This document shows positions 27,694 to 36,093 of a stretch of DNA of 64,000 nt, one piece after another; position 1 is the first letter of the stretch, and every line of letters starts with the position of its first letter. The translations under genes were made by a program, and so were the position numbers. Under the pieces are notes generated by a model. That model had not been told where the DNA came from. It ran no database searches and saw only the letters and a list, made by a program, of their open reading frames with translations. Source of the DNA: Agrobacterium tumefaciens (lineage in GTDB: Bacteria > Pseudomonadota > Alphaproteobacteria > Rhizobiales > Rhizobiaceae); contig NZ_CP039903.1 of the NCBI RefSeq assembly GCF_005221385.1, forward strand, positions 2,477,001 through 2,541,000. Direction: 5' to 3'.

Positions 27694-29910
27694 TCAAAGG
27701 AAACTTTGCGGATCAATATCGAGCTGCACATGCACGCTGCCCCGTTCCTTGGGTCCGTTGGCCAGCAGCGTCCGGAGAAAAGACTGCATGTCGGAATTGC
27801 GTCGGCCATGCACCAGGAGACGGAAACGATGACGGCCGCGGATCAGGGCAAGCGGCGCTTCCGCCGGGCCGAGCAGCATGATGCCCGTAACCTGCGGGGC
27901 GGCGGCCCTTAAACCTCGCGCATGGGTTTCCGCTTCCGCGCGCGTATCGGCGGAAACGATGATCGAGGCAAGGCGACCGAAGGGCGGCAGAACGGCCTTT
28001 TCCCGCTCGACGATCTCTCTTTCGTAAAACGCCGCGGCATCCCCCGAAACGATTGCCTGCATGACCGGATGCTGCGGCTGGTAGGTTTGCAGGAGACCAT
28101 GGCTCTTCAAGCCTGTGCGCCCGGCGCGGCCCGTCACCTGCGAGAGCAGCTGGAACGTTCGCTCCGCCGCACGCGGATCGCCATTGGCAAGGCCGAGATC
28201 GGCATCAACGATGCCGACAAGCGTCATCAGGGGAAAATTATGCCCCTTGGCAACGAGCTGCGTGCCGATGACGATATCCGCCTCACCCTTGACGATCGCC
28301 TCCAGCTCCAGCCGCAGGCGCTTGACGCCCATGAGATCGGAGGAGAGCACGATGGTGCGGGCTTCGGGGAAATGTTTCTCCACCTCCTCGGCAATGCGCT
28401 CCACACCCGGCCCGCACGCCACCAGGTGATCGAAGGTACCGCATTCCGGGCAATGATCGGGCGTCGGCTCGTTGTGGCCGCACTGGTGGCACTGCAATTG
28501 ATTGCGGAACCGGTGCTCCACCAGCCAGCTGGAACATTGCGGGCACTGGAAACGGTGGCCGCAAACCCGGCAGAGCGTCAGCGGCGCATAACCGCGGCGA
28601 TTGAGGAAAAGCAGCGCCTGCTCACCCTTCTCGATGGTCTTGCCGATGCCGCGCAGCAGGACGGGTGAGAGAAACCCTCGCCTCTCCGGCGGATGACGGC
28701 GCATATCGACAAGATGCAGATCGGGCATCGCCGCATCGCCGAACCGCGTGTGCAGGTGGATTGTGTTGTAACGCCCCGAACTGCCATTGACCTGGCTTTC
28801 CACCGATGGCGTGGCCGACACCAGCACGACAGGAAATTCTGCTATTCGCGCCCGGACGACGGCCATGTCACGGGCATTATAAAAGACACGGTCTTCCTGC
28901 TTGTAGGCCGGGTCGTGCTCTTCATCGACAATGATGAGACCGAGATTGTCGAAGGGCAGGAAAAGCGCCGAGCGTGCGCCAGCCACCACCTTCACCTCGC
29001 CCGTCACCGCCTGCCGCCAGACCTTTTCACGCATGCGCGGCGACAGATCCGAGTGCCATTCCGCCGGCTTTGCGCCGAAGCGATCCTGAAAACGCTCCAG
29101 AAACGCGGCCGTCAGGGCAATTTCGGGCAGCAGGATCAGGACCTGCCTGCCTTGCCGGAGCGTCTCGGCCACCGCCTCGAAATACACCTCAGTCTTACCG
29201 GAGCCGGTCACGCCGTCGATCAGCGAGACATGAAAACCGCCTTTGCGCACGTCCTCGAGGATTTCCGATGCCGCCTGTTTCTGCGGGCCTTCCAGTCGCG
29301 GCTCGGCATAGTCAGGATCAGGCTCGGCCACAACAGGCGGCGCCGGCAGAAAAACCGTCTCGAATACGCCCTGCTTGACGAGGCCATCGACAACGCTGGT
29401 GGAAACGCCGGCGGCATGGGCAAGCCCGCTCTTCGTCCAGCCATGCCCTTCCGCCGCCAGTTCCATCACCCGTTCGCGGGCGGGGGTAAGGCGCTCCGGC
29501 CGGCCTTCGGTCAGCCGCAGCCCCTCGATCATCGGCTCTGGATCGAAGGCGGCCGGCGCGCGCAGCGCCATGCGCGCCACCAGACCGGGCGGCGAAAGCG
29601 TATAGGCGGCGACCCAGTCAACGAAGCGCCGCATCTCCGCCTTCAGCGGCGGGCACTCGAAACTCTTGGTGATGGGCCGCAATTTCTTCGGATCGACGCC
29701 CTTCTCTCCGGCATCGTCCCACACCACGCCGAAGACCTGCCGCGGGCCGAGCGGCACCTGCACGACAGAGCCCGTCTCCACCACCATATCTTCCGGCACG
29801 GCATAACTATAAGGCCCGGGCGCCGGCATGGGCACGAGAACGGGCACCGTGCGCGTGGGCGACGGCGGGTCGAACAGAGCCCCAAACAGATCGGACGAAT
29901 CTTTTGCCAT
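27694..29910 (-). CDS. priA: Primosomal replication-restart helicase PriA
   Basis: 738 aa. In order: a 3'-DNA-binding domain (VPVLVPMPAPGPYSYAVPED), a winged-helix segment, the helicase with Walker A GVTGSGKT near residue 225 and DEEH in LIIVDEEHDPAYKQ, and eight Cys in the zinc region (LCRVCGHRFQCPQCSSW, QCHQCGH, HCPECGTF). It unwinds DNA and reloads the replisome at stalled forks. The frame opens at 29985; I prefer the ATG at 29910 (MAKDSSDLFG) because it fits the family length, though its ribosome site is weak. Confidence 0.94.
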   Translation of the reverse strand: MAKDSSDLFGALFDPPSPTRTVPVLVPMPAPGPYSYAVPEDMVVETGSVVQVPLGPRQVFGVVWDDAGEKGVDPKKLRPITKSFECPPLKAEMRRFVDWVAAYTLSPPGLVARMALRAPAAFDPEPMIEGLRLTEGRPERLTPARERVMELAAEGHGWTKSGLAHAAGVSTSVVDGLVKQGVFETVFLPAPPVVAEPDPDYAEPRLEGPQKQAASEILEDVRKGGFHVSLIDGVTGSGKTEVYFEAVAETLRQGRQVLILLPEIALTAAFLERFQDRFGAKPAEWHSDLSPRMREKVWRQAVTGEVKVVAGARSALFLPFDNLGLIIVDEEHDPAYKQEDRVFYNARDMAVVRARIAEFPVVLVSATPSVESQVNGSSGRYNTIHLHTRFGDAAMPDLHLVDMRRHPPERRGFLSPVLLRGIGKTIEKGEQALLFLNRRGYAPLTLCRVCGHRFQCPQCSSWLVEHRFRNQLQCHQCGHNEPTPDHCPECGTFDHLVACGPGVERIAEEVEKHFPEARTIVLSSDLMGVKRLRLELEAIVKGEADIVIGTQLVAKGHNFPLMTLVGIVDADLGLANGDPRAAERTFQLLSQVTGRAGRTGLKSHGLLQTYQPQHPVMQAIVSGDAAAFYEREIVEREKAVLPPFGRLASIIVSADTRAEAETHARGLRAAAPQVTGIMLLGPAEAPLALIRGRHRFRLLVHGRRNSDMQSFLRTLLANGPKERGSVHVQLDIDPQSFL

Positions 29911-30031
29911 GATGTGGCGACCATGCCCCGGCGAAATGAAAAAGGAAACCGCTCGCATGTAGTGGGCGGGCTTTGCAAAGTCCATCTCTTAACCAAATGC
30001 TGACCATAAGAGCATAGCGTCAAGACACGGA

Positions 30032-30979
30032 ATGGAGCGCTGCGTGACTGAAATCCTGACATTTGCCGAACCGGATCTGTTGAACGAACGCCAGTCCTGG
30101 CTTGCCGCCCTTGCCGGCGAACGCCGTCTTTCGGACAATACCGTAGAGGCCTATGAGCGCGACACCCGCCAGTTCCTGACGTTCCTTACAGGTTACATCG
30201 GCAAGCCCGCCGCCATTGCCGATATAGCCGATCTGCGCCCGGTCGATCTTCGCGCCTTTCTGGCCAACCGGCGCAAGGAAGGTGTTGGTGCGCGTTCACT
30301 CGGCCGGCATCTGGCGGGACTGCGCTCCCTTCTTCACCACCTGCAAAAAAAGGGCCTCGTCAATGCGGCCGGCGCCACCGCCATGCGCGCGCCAAAACAG
30401 CCGAAATCCCTGCCGAAACCACTAACCGACCGGCAGGCGTTGAAAATCACCACGGCCGAGGCGCAATTGAACGAAGAGCCATGGATCGCCGCCCGCAATG
30501 CAGCAGTCCTCTCACTGCTTTATGGCTGCGGACTTCGTATTTCCGAAGCGCTCGGTCTGACACCGGCCGATATCCCGCCCGGTGCCCGCAGCCTTCGCAT
30601 CACCGGCAAGGGCAACAAGACCCGTATCGTGCCGCTGCTGGCGGTTGTGACGGAAGCGGTCGACGCCTACAAGAAGCTTTGCCCCTATGCTCTGGCGGCG
30701 AATGAACCGATGTTTCTTGGCGCACGCGGCGGAAAACTCCAGCCTGCCATCATCCAGCGGGAAATGCAGAAACTGCGCGGCGCTTTCGGCCTGCCGGAAA
30801 ACGCCACGCCGCATGCGCTGCGCCATTCCTTCGCCACGCACCTTTTGGCCGGCGGCGGCGATCTGCGCACCATTCAGGAACTGCTGGGCCATGCCAGCCT
30901 GTCCACTACCCAAGTCTATACCGGCGTCGATACCGCAAGATTGCTGGAAATCTACGACAACGCCCACCCGCGCGCATGA
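30032..30979 (+). CDS. xerC: Tyrosine recombinase XerC
   Basis: 315 aa. It has the SAM-like N-terminal core-binding domain (LSDNTVEAYERDTRQFLTF) and the catalytic residues R (GCGLRISEALGL), K (GKGNKTR), HxxR (HALRHSFATHL), H (LGHASL) and nucleophile Y (TTQVYTGVD). It resolves chromosome dimers at dif with XerD. It is divergent from priA. A GTG at 30044 with GGAG 6 bases away is a competing start. This is a chromosomal housekeeping Xer; no att sites or phage genes are near. Confidence 0.92.
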   Translation: MERCVTEILTFAEPDLLNERQSWLAALAGERRLSDNTVEAYERDTRQFLTFLTGYIGKPAAIADIADLRPVDLRAFLANRRKEGVGARSLGRHLAGLRSLLHHLQKKGLVNAAGATAMRAPKQPKSLPKPLTDRQALKITTAEAQLNEEPWIAARNAAVLSLLYGCGLRISEALGLTPADIPPGARSLRITGKGNKTRIVPLLAVVTEAVDAYKKLCPYALAANEPMFLGARGGKLQPAIIQREMQKLRGAFGLPENATPHALRHSFATHLLAGGGDLRTIQELLGHASLSTTQVYTGVDTARLLEIYDNAHPRA

Positions 30980-31059
30980 AGCAGGAAATGGTTAACCACA
31001 ATCATTAACCAGACATCCAAACCGCCGTTCTATAAGCAAACAAGAACCGGATTGGACCC

Positions 31060-32154
31060 ATGCACAGCCTGATAAAGCCACAAAACTTCACCGCCACCCT
31101 GATGGGCAAAACCGGCGACGCCCTGCTTTGGCTGCTGGCGGCCCTGCATGTAACTGCCATCGCCATCCTGCTCATGACGTTGCTTTCGCTGGGTGAAGCG
31201 GAAGCCGCGGAGCAACAGATCACTTGCACCGGCAGCGATATTCTCGTGGACATGCGCAAGACCGATCCGCAGGCCTTCGCGAAGATCGAACAGGAAGCGG
31301 CCGCGATCCCCAATGGCAAGGGCAATTTCTGGCGCATCGAAAAGGCCGGAACGGAACCGTCCTATCTTCTCGGTACGATGCACGTCACCGACCCACGCGT
31401 TCTGGGAATGCCTGCCGCCGCGACACCTGCCTTCGAAAAATCCGCGACCGTCATCGTGGAATCGGACGAAATCGTCGACGACAAGAAGGTCGCGACCTCG
31501 CTGCTGAGCAAACCCGAACTCACCATGTTTCTGGATGGCAAGTCGATCACCGACATTTTGTCATCCGAAAATGTCACGCGCCTGGAAAAGGGTCTCAAGG
31601 AGCGTGGCATTCCGCTGAATGCCGTTTCGCGCATGAAGCCCTGGATGCTGTCAAGCTTCGTCGCCCTTCCGGCCTGCGAGTTCGCACGCAAGGCAACCGG
31701 CCTCTCCTTTCTCGACAAGAAACTGGCCGAAGACGCGCTCGCGGACGGAAAACGTCTCGTCGGTCTGGAAACGATGGTCGAGCAGTTGACGGCCATGTCA
31801 GAACTGCCGATGGAGTTTCATCTGCAGGCTTTGATCGAAACATTGGAACTCGGCGATCGCATGGACGACATCATGACCACCATGACCGATCTCTATGTCG
31901 CTGGTGATATCGGCATGACCATGCCCATGCTGAAAAGCCTCGACACCAAAAAACCGGCAGAGGGCGATCAGGGTTATGCCGCCTTCGAGCAACGCATCAT
32001 CACCGATCGCAATCACGTCATGGCGGATCGGGCGACCCCCGAGCTTGCCAAAGGCAACGTCTTCATGGCCGTCGGCGCGTTGCACCTGCCGGGTGAGGAA
32101 GGCGTGATCGAATTGCTGCGCGCAAAGGGCTTTACTCTCACGCGGGTCGACTGA
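31060..32154 (+). CDS. TraB/GumN family protein
   Basis: 364 aa. An N-terminal hydrophobic segment (LLWLLAALHVTAIAILLMTLL) looks like a signal or anchor. Family motifs are SYLLGTMHVTDPRV near residue 106 and the C-terminal VGALHLPGEEGVIELLRAKG; the paired GTMH and GALH motifs are the proposed metal site of the Tiki/TraB fold. Probably periplasmic or membrane-bound; the substrate in bacteria is unknown. It follows xerC by 80 bp and its last 17 bases overlap the convergent DUF2867 gene. Confidence 0.87.
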   Translation: MHSLIKPQNFTATLMGKTGDALLWLLAALHVTAIAILLMTLLSLGEAEAAEQQITCTGSDILVDMRKTDPQAFAKIEQEAAAIPNGKGNFWRIEKAGTEPSYLLGTMHVTDPRVLGMPAAATPAFEKSATVIVESDEIVDDKKVATSLLSKPELTMFLDGKSITDILSSENVTRLEKGLKERGIPLNAVSRMKPWMLSSFVALPACEFARKATGLSFLDKKLAEDALADGKRLVGLETMVEQLTAMSELPMEFHLQALIETLELGDRMDDIMTTMTDLYVAGDIGMTMPMLKSLDTKKPAEGDQGYAAFEQRIITDRNHVMADRATPELAKGNVFMAVGALHLPGEEGVIELLRAKGFTLTRVD

Positions 32155-32665
32155 CCGTCTCATCCCTAATGTTGACAGGCCGAACGTTGGTGCAAAACGG
32201 GCGCATCGTCGCTGGCACGATGCGCCGATGAAACGGTCCGACCACGAAAATGTAAAGCCGCCCGAAGGCGTTCTTGCGCCTGACGATGGTGGTGACATTC
32301 ACCAACTGGCAGTTAGGGGCCCCTTCGAGATCGACAACGATCCGGAAATCGAGATGGTGGTCATCGAAGCCGAGAACTGTCCGCTGCGGCGTGGATGACA
32401 GAACCGGAAAACCGCCCGCCGAAGTGCCCGCCGCCAGTTCGACCGTTTTCAAGCCGAAAAGCGAGACGACGCCGTTTCGAAGCGCCATCAGGCTGGTGAT
32501 CCATGCCGGGGGATGATCGAGAAGAAGCCTGCTCACATCCAGCGATGACGATTCCGGCGTCACCATCTCGCCCTCAAAACAATCCCGCCAGTCAGCGCCC
32601 GGCAATATGTCTCCGCTATCCGGCATCCCTGAACCCCAACCGCGCGATGCGGCGAGGCTCATCAT
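32138..32665 (-). CDS. DUF2867-family protein
   Basis: 175 aa. The pattern resembles DUF2867: LPGADWRDCFEG near the start, a middle stretch with LGFDDHHLDFRIVVDLEG, and YIFVVGPFHRRIVPATMR near the end. The fold is related to small ligand-binding domains, but no reaction is known. An AAGGAAG site precedes a pair of ATG codons (32665 and 32662). It overlaps the TraB gene at the 3' end. Confidence 0.75.
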   Translation of the reverse strand: MMSLAASRGWGSGMPDSGDILPGADWRDCFEGEMVTPESSSLDVSRLLLDHPPAWITSLMALRNGVVSLFGLKTVELAAGTSAGGFPVLSSTPQRTVLGFDDHHLDFRIVVDLEGAPNCQLVNVTTIVRRKNAFGRLYIFVVGPFHRRIVPATMRPFCTNVRPVNIRDETVSRPA

Positions 32666-32738
32666 CTTCCTTTTCAGCCGGACAGAAAACGCGACAAACC
32701 GCCGCTTGGCATTTCCGGCAAAAGTACGACGCGTGTCC

Positions 32739-32853
32739 TAGATCATGATGATTTTAGGTCGGATCGACCTAAAATCTGAATCATGATCTAAATCATAAAG
32801 TTAGAGCGGGATTTCAGGCGGAAACCGCTTACACTTTTCGCCATCCCGCTCTA
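32739..32853. repeat. Composite palindromic intergenic repeat, copy 3
   Basis: Two hairpin modules. Module A (32739-32790) is nearly a perfect palindrome: outer arms TAGATCATGAT and ATCATGATCTA, inner arms GATTTTAGGTCG and CGACCTAAAATC, with GAT at the centre and a three-base bulge TGA. Module B (32802-32853) has arms TAGAGCGGGAT and ATCCCGCTCTA around the core, which reads CGAAAAGTGTAAGCGGTTTC on the minus strand. The right arm supplies the stop codon of cytochrome b561. This matches the style of Rhizobium intergenic mosaic elements. Confidence 0.8.
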
Positions 32854-33351
32854 GCCGTGCGTCATCCGTTTCAGGACATTGGTGCGCCAATAGAACTGGT
32901 GAACCAGAACAGCTGCAACATGGCCGACGATCAACACCCACATCAGCGCCTTGAAAGGGCCGGAATGTAACTGCCCCGCCGGCTGGGCACCAAAGTAATA
33001 GGCAGCGATACCGGACAGGGGCAGCACAAAGAACAGGGCATAAAAGGTGAAATGCGCCACTTTGGCGGCGATCTGGAATGGTCGGGGCTCCTCGGCGGGA
33101 TGCGGCGGCACACCCTGAAAGAAGCGTAGACAGAGGCGTAGAACCGCAAGCAGCAGCACGGCAAAACCGACATAAGCGTGAATATTGGCCGAAGAAATCT
33201 GCTCCGGCGTCAATGTTTCACCCCGCCGCATCAGCCGATAGGCATGGGCCATGGCGTCGGGAAACAGCAGGTTGAAGAAGATCAGAAGCGCCATCGCCCA
33301 ATGGATGACACGTTGCGGAACGGAGAAGGAAACTTGACTGGAATACGCCAT
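32851..33351 (-). CDS. Cytochrome b561-family membrane protein
   Basis: 166 aa with four helices and His residues placed for two b haems (VIHWAMALLIFF, NIHAYVGFAVLL, KVAHFTFYALFFVLP, VGHVAAVLVHQFYW). Di-haem b561 proteins pass electrons across the inner membrane, often from quinol, and some act as superoxide:ubiquinone oxidoreductase. The ATG at 33351 (MAYSSQVSFS) has AAGG 8 bases away. The stop codon lies in a repeat arm. Confidence 0.9.
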   Translation of the reverse strand: MAYSSQVSFSVPQRVIHWAMALLIFFNLLFPDAMAHAYRLMRRGETLTPEQISSANIHAYVGFAVLLLAVLRLCLRFFQGVPPHPAEEPRPFQIAAKVAHFTFYALFFVLPLSGIAAYYFGAQPAGQLHSGPFKALMWVLIVGHVAAVLVHQFYWRTNVLKRMTHG

Positions 33352-33397
33352 TTTATTGCCTTTTATCAAAAGGTTAGACAGGCTATGGCGCGAGTAT

Positions 33398-33430
33398 GAA
33401 AAACCCCGGCCTGCATGGCAAGCCGGGGTT
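33398..33430 (-). terminator. Intrinsic terminator of the lpdA operon end
   Basis: 9-bp arms AACCCCGGC (33402-33410) and GCCGGGGTT (33422-33430). In minus-strand RNA the stem is followed by U residues, so it ends the mdh-suc-lpdA direction. Confidence 0.83.
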
Positions 33431-33478
33431 CAGCAGATGACTGAAATTTAATATTTGAGCGTCAGGCTCAAACGCCGA

Positions 33479-34885
33479 TCACATGTGGATCGGCTTGAAG
33501 AACGTCGCAAGCGCTGCTTCCTTCACGGCTTCCGACATGGTCGGATGCGCGTGGCAGGTGCGGCCGAGATCTTCCGAAGAACCGCCGAACTCCATCAGCA
33601 CAGTAATCTCGTGGATCATTTCGCCAGCGCCGAAGCCGACGATGTGGCCGCCGAGAACCCGGTCGGTTTCCTTGTCGGCAAGGATCTTCACGAAACCATC
33701 CGTCACCTGCATGGCGCGGGCGCGGCCATTGGCGGTGAAGGGAAACTTGCCGACCTTGTAGGCAACGCCAGCAGCCTTCAGTTCTTCCTCGGTCTTGCCG
33801 ACGGAAGCGATTTCCGGCTGCGTATAGACGACTGCCGGAATGACGTCATAATTCACATGGCCGCGCTGGCCAGCGAGGATTTCCGCAAGCGCAACGCCCT
33901 CGTCTTCCGCCTTGTGCGCCAGCATCGGGCCTTTCACCACGTCACCGATCGCATAGATACCGTCGACATTGGTCTTGTAGTGGCCGTCGATTTCAACGCG
34001 GCCACGGCTGTCCAGCACCACGCCTGCTTCCGCAAGGCCGAGACCCTCGGTGTAGGGCTTGCGGCCGGTGGAGATCAGCACGACATTCGCTTCCAGCGTT
34101 TCGGCAGCGCCGCCCTTGACCGGCTCGAACACGACCTTTGCACCGGCAGCGGTCTTTTCAACGGCCGTCACCTTGGCGCCGAGCTTGAAATCGAGGCCCT
34201 GCTTGGCCAGCAGACGCTGCGCCTGCTTGGAAACTTCACTATCCATGCCGCCGAGAATATTGTCGAGATATTCGATAACGGTGACCTTCGCGCCGAGACG
34301 CGACCAGACCGAACCGAGCTCGAGGCCGATAACGCCGCCGCCAACAACGATGAGCTTTTCCGGAACCTTGGAAAGAGCGATCGCGCCAGTGGAGGAGACG
34401 ATGACGCTTTCATCGATATCGACCTGAACGCCCGGAATGCCGGCAACATCCGAACCGGTGGCGATGACGATGTTCTTGGCTTCGATTTCCTGAACTTCAC
34501 CCTTGTCGTTGGTGACGGAGACCTTGCCGGCGGAAACGACCTTGCCGGTACCCTGGAAGGCATCGATCTTGTTCTTCTTGAACAGGAAGGCGACGCCATC
34601 GACATTGGCCTTCACCACGCCGTCCTTGTGGCCCATCATCTTTTCAAGGTTCAGTTTCGGCGCGGCGACTTCGATACCGAGCGAATCGACGCCATGGGCA
34701 ACATGCGCAAATGTTTCGGACGCGTGCAGCAGCGCCTTGGAGGGAATGCAGCCGACATTCAGGCAGGTGCCGCCATAGGTCGCACGCTTCTCGATGACAG
34801 CGACCTTCAGGCCCAGCTGTGCCGCCTTGACCGCGCAAACATAACCGCCGGGGCCCGTGCCGATTACAACTACATCATATGCCAT
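33479..34885 (-). CDS. lpdA: Dihydrolipoamide dehydrogenase (E3)
   Basis: 468 aa flavoprotein. FAD fold VVIGTGPGGYVCAVKAAQLG, redox disulfide GGTCLNVGCIPSKALLH near residue 40, NAD fold VVGGGVIGLELGSVWSRLG, and catalytic His/Glu in HAHPTMSEAVKEA near the C-terminus. It reoxidises dihydrolipoate of the 2-oxoglutarate dehydrogenase complex, whose E1 and E2 (sucA, sucB) are upstream on the same strand. It is last in that run, 67 bp after the LysE gene. Confidence 0.95.
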   Translation of the reverse strand: MAYDVVVIGTGPGGYVCAVKAAQLGLKVAVIEKRATYGGTCLNVGCIPSKALLHASETFAHVAHGVDSLGIEVAAPKLNLEKMMGHKDGVVKANVDGVAFLFKKNKIDAFQGTGKVVSAGKVSVTNDKGEVQEIEAKNIVIATGSDVAGIPGVQVDIDESVIVSSTGAIALSKVPEKLIVVGGGVIGLELGSVWSRLGAKVTVIEYLDNILGGMDSEVSKQAQRLLAKQGLDFKLGAKVTAVEKTAAGAKVVFEPVKGGAAETLEANVVLISTGRKPYTEGLGLAEAGVVLDSRGRVEIDGHYKTNVDGIYAIGDVVKGPMLAHKAEDEGVALAEILAGQRGHVNYDVIPAVVYTQPEIASVGKTEEELKAAGVAYKVGKFPFTANGRARAMQVTDGFVKILADKETDRVLGGHIVGFGAGEMIHEITVLMEFGGSSEDLGRTCHAHPTMSEAVKEAALATFFKPIHM

Positions 34886-34952
34886 GTTCGTTTTCCTGAT
34901 TGATGTCGGGCAAGATACCGGATCATTGCCCTGCTTGCGTTTGACCTGAAAC

Positions 34953-35597
34953 TCAGGCCGCTTTTTCAGTTGCGAGTTTTATACCGAGTGCAATGAAGAC
35001 CACGCCGCTGGTGCGGTCTATCCATTGGCTGGCGCGCTGAAATGCAGCGCGCATGCGCGGCGTCGTCATGAACAGGCTGACGCCGACGAACCACAGGATA
35101 AGGCAGCTCGCCATGACGAGACCGTATCCGAATTTGATGGCGACCGGCGTATGGGCATGAACCACCGTCGAAAAGATCGACAGGAAGAAAAACACCGGCT
35201 TGGGATTGAGCGCATTGGCGGCGAAACCGAGCGTGAAGGCCTTGAGTGCCGTCTGGCTGCTTTTGACCTGAACACCACCCTCGCCTTCAGCCGACGGCAA
35301 TTCCGTCTTGCCGGCGCGCAGCGCCTTGATGCCGATATAGATCAGATAGGCGACGCCAAGCCACTTGACGATGTTGAAGAGATAGATCGACTGGGAAATG
35401 ATGAGACCAAGCCCGAGGATCGTATAGGTGACGTGGAACATCAGCGATGTGCCGACACCGAAGCTGGTGATGATGGCCTGCCTGCGCCCATGCACCATGG
35501 CCTGGCGCATGACCATTGCCAGATCGGCGCCGGGGGACACGATCGCGAAAGCGAAGATCGCCATCAGGGATGCAAGTTCGATCAAATACTGATGCAT
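34953..35597 (-). CDS. LysE/RhtB-family amino-acid exporter
   Basis: 214 aa with six helices. The family signature SPGADLAMVMRQAMVHGRR lies near residue 22 and LNPKPVFFFLSIFSTVV near 130. Such proteins export amino acids such as threonine, homoserine or lysine. A TTG three codons upstream is in frame, but the ATG at 35597 has AGAGG 9-10 bases away. It is wedged between the MAPEG gene (13 bp) and lpdA, an unusual passenger in a TCA operon. Confidence 0.88.
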   Translation of the reverse strand: MHQYLIELASLMAIFAFAIVSPGADLAMVMRQAMVHGRRQAIITSFGVGTSLMFHVTYTILGLGLIISQSIYLFNIVKWLGVAYLIYIGIKALRAGKTELPSAEGEGGVQVKSSQTALKAFTLGFAANALNPKPVFFFLSIFSTVVHAHTPVAIKFGYGLVMASCLILWFVGVSLFMTTPRMRAAFQRASQWIDRTSGVVFIALGIKLATEKAA

Positions 35598-35610
35598 CTG
35601 AAACAAGCCT

Positions 35611-36024
35611 CTAGAACATCAACACGAAAAGCATCAGCAGCAGGCCGAGCATGGAGCCGAGCCAGACCAGTGAGCGGATATAAGGCACGCCGGCCAGATA
35701 AAGCGGTATGTAAATCACCCGGCAGATCAGCCATATCCACGCGCCGGTCAGTGCCAGTCCGGATGGATCGCCGGCCATGATGACGCCGAAGGCGAGTGCT
35801 ATGAAAGCGGGATAGGTCTCCCGGAAATTTTCAGACGCGCGGGCTGCACGGCCGGTAAGCCTGCCTTCCGGTTTCTTCTCCGCATCCCGCGGGCCGGCAT
35901 TCCAGTCCAGCCCCAGTTCCCGCGTCGCCGTCATGGCTTGCAGCATTACATGCACCACAAGCAACAGGACGCTGAGACCGATCAACGGTAAAAAGGGGGA
36001 AGCGGCAAGAAATGTCGGCTGCAC
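35611..36024 (-). CDS. MAPEG-family membrane protein
   Basis: 137 aa with four helices and a polar loop (GRLTGRAARASENFRETYPAF) carrying the basic and Asn/Glu residues typical of MAPEG proteins (glutathione/eicosanoid metabolism relatives). It uses a GTG start at 36024 with GGAG 7 bases away. It follows sucB by 69 bp, after an 11-bp hairpin. The role in this operon is unknown. Confidence 0.83.
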   Translation of the reverse strand: MQPTFLAASPFLPLIGLSVLLLVVHVMLQAMTATRELGLDWNAGPRDAEKKPEGRLTGRAARASENFRETYPAFIALAFGVIMAGDPSGLALTGAWIWLICRVIYIPLYLAGVPYIRSLVWLGSMLGLLLMLFVLMF

Positions 36025-36043
36025 TTTCGCTCTCCTGATGCGA

Positions 36044-36077
36044 TTTCAGCGGGACCTCAGTTGAAATCCCGCTGAAA
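36044..36077. other. Hairpin between sucB and the MAPEG gene
   Basis: Perfect 11-bp arms TTTCAGCGGGA (36044-36054) and TCCCGCTGAAA (36067-36077), 12-base loop. No T run follows on the minus strand, so it is more likely an attenuator or RNA-processing/stability hairpin that lowers expression of the distal MAPEG-LysE-lpdA genes. Confidence 0.6.
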
Positions 36078-36093
36078 GGAAAAGCAAGACCGA

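Noticed and set aside
30032..30979. xerC as an integrase of a mobile element
   Set aside because: All XerC residues and length are normal; there are no repeats, tRNA or phage genes nearby.
30989..31011. TTAA...TTAAC upstream of the TraB gene, resembling a CtrA site
   Set aside because: The spacer is nine bases, not the seven required by the consensus.
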